From assembly GCF_003856835.1 (NCBI RefSeq), contig NZ_CP034145.1:806001-870000 (forward strand): 64,000 nucleotides of DNA. The letters are read 5' to 3'. A model generated the notes under the pieces. That model had not been told where the DNA came from. It searched no databases and saw only the letters and a program-made list of their open reading frames with translations. Of the stretch, positions 61,292-64,000 are shown piece after piece; positions within the stretch are counted from its first letter, which is position 1, and every line of letters starts with the position of its first letter. A program made the translations under genes and the position numbers. Source of the DNA: Haloplanus aerogenes. Its GTDB lineage: Archaea; Halobacteriota; Halobacteria; Halobacteriales; Haloferacaceae.

Positions 61292-62305
61292 ATGAGCAAC
61301 ACCGTAGAGAGAAACGCATATCAGCAACTACTCGAGGGGATAGCCGATCACGCACTGTTCATGCTCGACACCGAGGGGTGTATCTCCATGTGGCCCAAGA
61401 CGGCCCAGCAATTCTACGGTTACGACTCCAGGGGTGCAGTTGGTCACCGACTGGACATGCTCTTTGCCGAGGAACAGGGGGAGCCACCTCCTCTCGAAGA
61501 CCTCCTTGCCGAGGCGAAGGGTGGACCGGTCGAAATCGACAACTGGCACGATCGAGCCGACGGGTCGGTGTTCTGGGGAACCTGCACACTCTCGCCGCTG
61601 TCGAACGGGGAATTCGACGGCTACGCGGTCATTGTTCAGGACACGACCACGCGCAAACAGTATGAACGGATGCTTGAACGTCAGAATGACCGGCTGAAAG
61701 AGTTCACCGACATCCTCAGCCATGACCTCCGAAACCCGCTCAACATCCTCCGCGGCCACCTGAATCAGTACAAGCGGACCGGCGATGAGAAACACCTTGC
61801 GGTCATCGACTCGACGACTGATCGGATGGAGCGGCTCGTCGAGGATTTGCTCCGTGTCGCCCGACAGGGACAGGTGGTCGAGCATCCTGAACCAACCACC
61901 ATCGGTAGCGTTCTCGACATCGCCAGCGAGGGTACGCTTCCCGTGACTGCGACGCTCCGATACGACTCGGTGCCGACGGTGATGGCCGACTCCGACCGAC
62001 TAGTGCAAGTGTTCGAGAACCTCTTGCGGAACAGCGTCGAACACAGCGGTGACAACGTCATCGTCCGGGTAGGGCCGCTCCGCGACGGCTTCTACGTCGA
62101 AGACGATGGCCCCGGTATCCCCGACGGTGACCGTGAGCGGGTGTTCGACCACGGGTACACGACCCGCGAAGACGGCAATGGCTACGGTCTCTCGGTCGTT
62201 CGTTCCATCGTTGGCGCTCACGGCTGGGACGTTTCAGTAGTTGCCGCGGACCACGGCGGTGCCCGGTTCGAGATCACGGGCATCGAGTTCGTCGACGGCG
62301 AGTAG
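61292..62305 (+). CDS. PAS sensor histidine kinase
   Basis: A 337-residue soluble kinase. One PAS domain (about residues 10-125) precedes the H-box ILSHDLRNPLN (His144), a HisKA dimerisation helix and an ATPase with N-box FENLLRNSVEH and G-box TREDGNGYGLSVV. Its core is close to that of the hybrid kinase at 56482 but without the repeated-SVEHG insert. No regulator gene is adjacent. The start at 61292 gives MSNTVERNAYQQ just after the TATA-like box. Confidence 0.88.
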   Translation: MSNTVERNAYQQLLEGIADHALFMLDTEGCISMWPKTAQQFYGYDSRGAVGHRLDMLFAEEQGEPPPLEDLLAEAKGGPVEIDNWHDRADGSVFWGTCTLSPLSNGEFDGYAVIVQDTTTRKQYERMLERQNDRLKEFTDILSHDLRNPLNILRGHLNQYKRTGDEKHLAVIDSTTDRMERLVEDLLRVARQGQVVEHPEPTTIGSVLDIASEGTLPVTATLRYDSVPTVMADSDRLVQVFENLLRNSVEHSGDNVIVRVGPLRDGFYVEDDGPGIPDGDRERVFDHGYTTREDGNGYGLSVVRSIVGAHGWDVSVVAADHGGARFEITGIEFVDGE

Positions 62306-62480
62306 AACGGACTTCGGCCGTTATCTGCGGAGTCTGTAATGATCGGTCTTGCTCAGAAATTCTCTTTTACTGAATATGCGCCCTGTATGCAGCACGACTC
62401 CGGAAACCTATCGCCGGTTGAGGGTTTCAACAAGCCCTCATCTGTAGAAGTCAGGCTGGCGGCGTATCGGAGGTCTCCAG

Positions 62481-62949
62481 TCAGGATTCGACGGGTTCGG
62501 GCTCTTGGGCGGCGTACTCGACCTCGATGAGTTCCTTCATCGTCATCAGAGAGTTCCGGTACTGGCGGTTCATGTAGCGAGTGACAACGGGTCGAAGCGC
62601 TCGCTCGAACAGCGAGGTGCCGATTTCGATGTCGCCGTGCAGGCGGACGTGCGTCCCGGCCTCGGTTTCGGTGTGGTCGAAGAACAGTTCGCCGCTAAAG
62701 TCCTCGTCGTCGTACACTGAAGTAGTGCGGTAGTTCTCTTCGTCGGCCGTGTACAGTTCGTCGCTGGTAGTGGTACGCCCGAGTATCTTGAGCGTGTTCC
62801 GGTAGTGAGTCCCCTCGTCGGTCTCATCGATGACTTCGACGTTGATGAGGGCAGGGGGCGAACGCATCCAGTTCTCGGGGGTGGTCCCCCATTCGAAAAC
62901 ATACCTCGATAGGCGCTTCGATCCCGATTTCGTGGTCGAGGGACGTCAT
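62481..62949 (-). pseudogene. SRPBCC-family (polyketide cyclase-like) protein, frameshifted
   Basis: The N-terminal part, MTSLDHEIGIEAPIEV (from 62949), and the rest, FEWGTTPENW and onward, are in different frames. The switch is at a run of four T residues (minus strand, about 62898-62901), where one extra T is enough to explain it. The span of 469 bp is one more than a multiple of three. The C-terminal reading continues to 62481 with an SRPBCC-like beta pattern and ends YAAQEPEPVES. Members bind lipids or small hydrophobic molecules. A sequencing error is possible. Confidence 0.8.
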
Positions 62950-62986
62950 GTGTGTGTATCTCCATCGCTACATTCTCGTCGGTCGT

Positions 62987-63424
62987 TCAGGCACCCATGT
63001 TCGCAATCATCTCGGCGAACTCGGTGTGGAGATCGGCGTGGTGGTGGACGACTTTCCACTCGCCGTTCTCCTTCCGGTAGACGTTGGTCGCCCGGCCCTC
63101 CAGGGAGAGCTGCTCACCCGCAAGGGTCATCGACGCCGACTCGGTGCAGAGTTCGTATGCAAGGTCGCCGGTGACGCGGACGAGCTGGTCCGTGCGGGTG
63201 ACCTCCCCACCCTCACTCATCGATGCGACTCCCTCCCAGGACCCTTTGACGGCGTCCCAGCCCTCCTCCCGTCCACCGATCGGGTGCATGGTCGTCACGT
63301 CGTCCTCGTGTGACCAGACGTCCGCCATGGAACTGGCATCGCCCTTCGCCATCTCGTCCAGTGCACTGTAGAACTGGTCGGATGCGTCTCGGACAGCGTC
63401 TGCTTCGGGATGTGATTGGCTCAT
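62987..63424 (-). CDS. SnoaL-like (NTF2-superfamily) protein
   Basis: A 145-residue NTF2-fold protein resembling stress-inducible or SnoaL-type families: helical N-terminus (DASDQFYSALDEMAKGDASSMADVWSHEDDVTTMHPIGG, about residues 13-51) followed by beta strands (EWKVVHHHADLH near the C-terminus). It may act in detoxification or as a small-molecule-binding protein. The stop is 38 bp from the frameshifted SRPBCC gene and the start overlaps the preceding ABM gene by 4 bp. Confidence 0.85.
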   Translation of the reverse strand: MSQSHPEADAVRDASDQFYSALDEMAKGDASSMADVWSHEDDVTTMHPIGGREEGWDAVKGSWEGVASMSEGGEVTRTDQLVRVTGDLAYELCTESASMTLAGEQLSLEGRATNVYRKENGEWKVVHHHADLHTEFAEMIANMGA

Positions 63425-63723
63425 GTGCTGGTCGCTCCAGAGGTCTCCGCCTCGGTCTCCTCGAGGATGTACACTTCCGGTTCGCTGATGACACCGAGTT
63501 CGCCCATCTTCTCCTTGACGTCAGATTCTTCCATGAACCGCTGGAATGCCTCCGCACTCTCCCACTCACCTACCATCACGATCTCGTTCGGGCTTCCAGT
63601 CTCGTGGAACAGGCGGTAGTCCTCGTGGGAGCCGTACTCTTCACGGGTGTTCGCGTGGTCGTCGAATCCTGCTTTCCACGAGTCGTAGTCCTCGACGGTG
63701 TGCTTGAGGAAGATTGTCGTCAT
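63421..63723 (-). CDS. ABM-type (dimeric alpha-beta barrel) small protein
   Basis: A 100-residue protein with the pattern of the dimeric ferredoxin-like (antibiotic biosynthesis monooxygenase) fold: TIFLKHTVEDYDSWKAGFDDH (1-22), a central helix and NEIVMVGEWESAEAFQRFMEESDV (about 46-69). Substrate unknown. It is the first gene of a three-gene unit with SnoaL (4-bp overlap) and SRPBCC, all on the minus strand, and probably has a TATA-like box (TAATTATAG) near 63735-63745. Confidence 0.85.
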   Translation of the reverse strand: MTTIFLKHTVEDYDSWKAGFDDHANTREEYGSHEDYRLFHETGSPNEIVMVGEWESAEAFQRFMEESDVKEKMGELGVISEPEVYILEETEAETSGATST

Positions 63724-64000
63724 TCATACTACTCACTATAATTATGGTTCTGAATCTACATATACTAGCAGTGACAGATGTTAACACTGTGATTATTTGA
63801 CGATGCTCACACAGTAGCCGATACGCGCCCTGGATTCCAGCAGTGCCTTCGGCAACTACTCGATATCTGTCAATAGCGACGTGGCCGATACAGAGCGCGA
63901 GCCTTGTTTAGACGCGGTGCGGATCACTCTTCCCGATCGTTGTCTGAACAACGAAATTGGAAAGAGAGGCATTCACAGGCTAATTCTGTTCACCCGACAT
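63724..64000. other. AT-rich non-coding end of window
   Basis: Promoter region of the ABM gene near 63730-63750, then a mixed-composition stretch with no complete open frame. A frame open to the window edge (about 63823-64000, plus strand) has no start codon I can support and may be a remnant or part of an unseen gene. Confidence 0.35.

Noticed and set aside
63823-64000. partial gene running off the window end
   Set aside because: The frame is open but has no supported start and no recognisable protein similarity, so I do not call it a gene.

Overview
This window is chromosomal DNA from a halophilic archaeon (class Halobacteria). The GC content is high and the predicted proteins are strongly acidic. 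Several genes are typical of this group: a Group II chaperonin (thermosome), an RPA3/RPAP3 pair, a Tfx-type regulator, ribosomal protein L40e, a HTH-ThiN (ThiR-like) regulator beside Thi4-type thiazole synthesis, and many PAS histidine kinases. Many genes have an AT-rich TATA-like box about 25-30 bp before the start codon, which suggests leaderless transcripts. I cannot name the genus from the sequence alone.

Layout. 0-11 kb: transporters (LysE, AEC), a phosphoribosyltransferase, a PhzF isomerase, an unusual metzincin-like protease, a frameshifted FAD oxidase, PEP synthase and a MfnA-type decarboxylase. 11-19 kb: the most distinctive locus, with two large divergent tubulin/FtsZ-superfamily proteins (925 and 770 aa) in tandem, preceded by a secreted or bitopic membrane protein and by a divergent zinc-ribbon metallopeptidase. 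19-25 kb: a glutathionyl-hydroquinone-reductase-like GST, thi4 with a candidate operator, a dcd-thiR-methyltransferase operon, and citrate synthase. 25-36 kb: threonine deaminase, a CPA1 antiporter, RidA, tRNA-Ser(GGA), small haloarchaeal proteins, thermosome, a Tat lipoprotein, an ornithine cyclodeaminase-family enzyme and an esterase. 36-48 kb: leuS, histidine kinases, Hsp20, prephenate dehydratase, hisH, a [4Fe-4S] uracil-DNA glycosylase, DUF99, an MBL hydrolase, L40e, a TRAM protein and a Tfx regulator. 48-52 kb: a sugar-nucleotide transferase and the rpa3-rpap3 replication pair. 52-64 kb: tRNA-His followed by two perfect 113-bp repeats that each re-create the tRNA 3' end, a cysteine-rich SipW-type surface protein, an AI-2E-family permease, a 936-aa hybrid kinase, a site-2 protease with CBS domains, a cupin, another PAS kinase, and a small operon (ABM, SnoaL, SRPBCC) whose last gene is frameshifted.

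How the genes fit together. The tubulin-like pair, the membrane protein and the peptidase look like one module, possibly for membrane or envelope remodelling. Thi4 and the ThiR-like regulator form a thiamine control pair about 1.5 kb apart. The rest is mostly housekeeping.

The non-coding and repeat features are also notable. There are two copies of an ~82-bp palindromic element whose first base completes a host gene stop codon. Short hairpin-forming inserts sit in frame within three genes. The repeat tract after tRNA-His resembles a record of repeated recombination at the tRNA 3' end.
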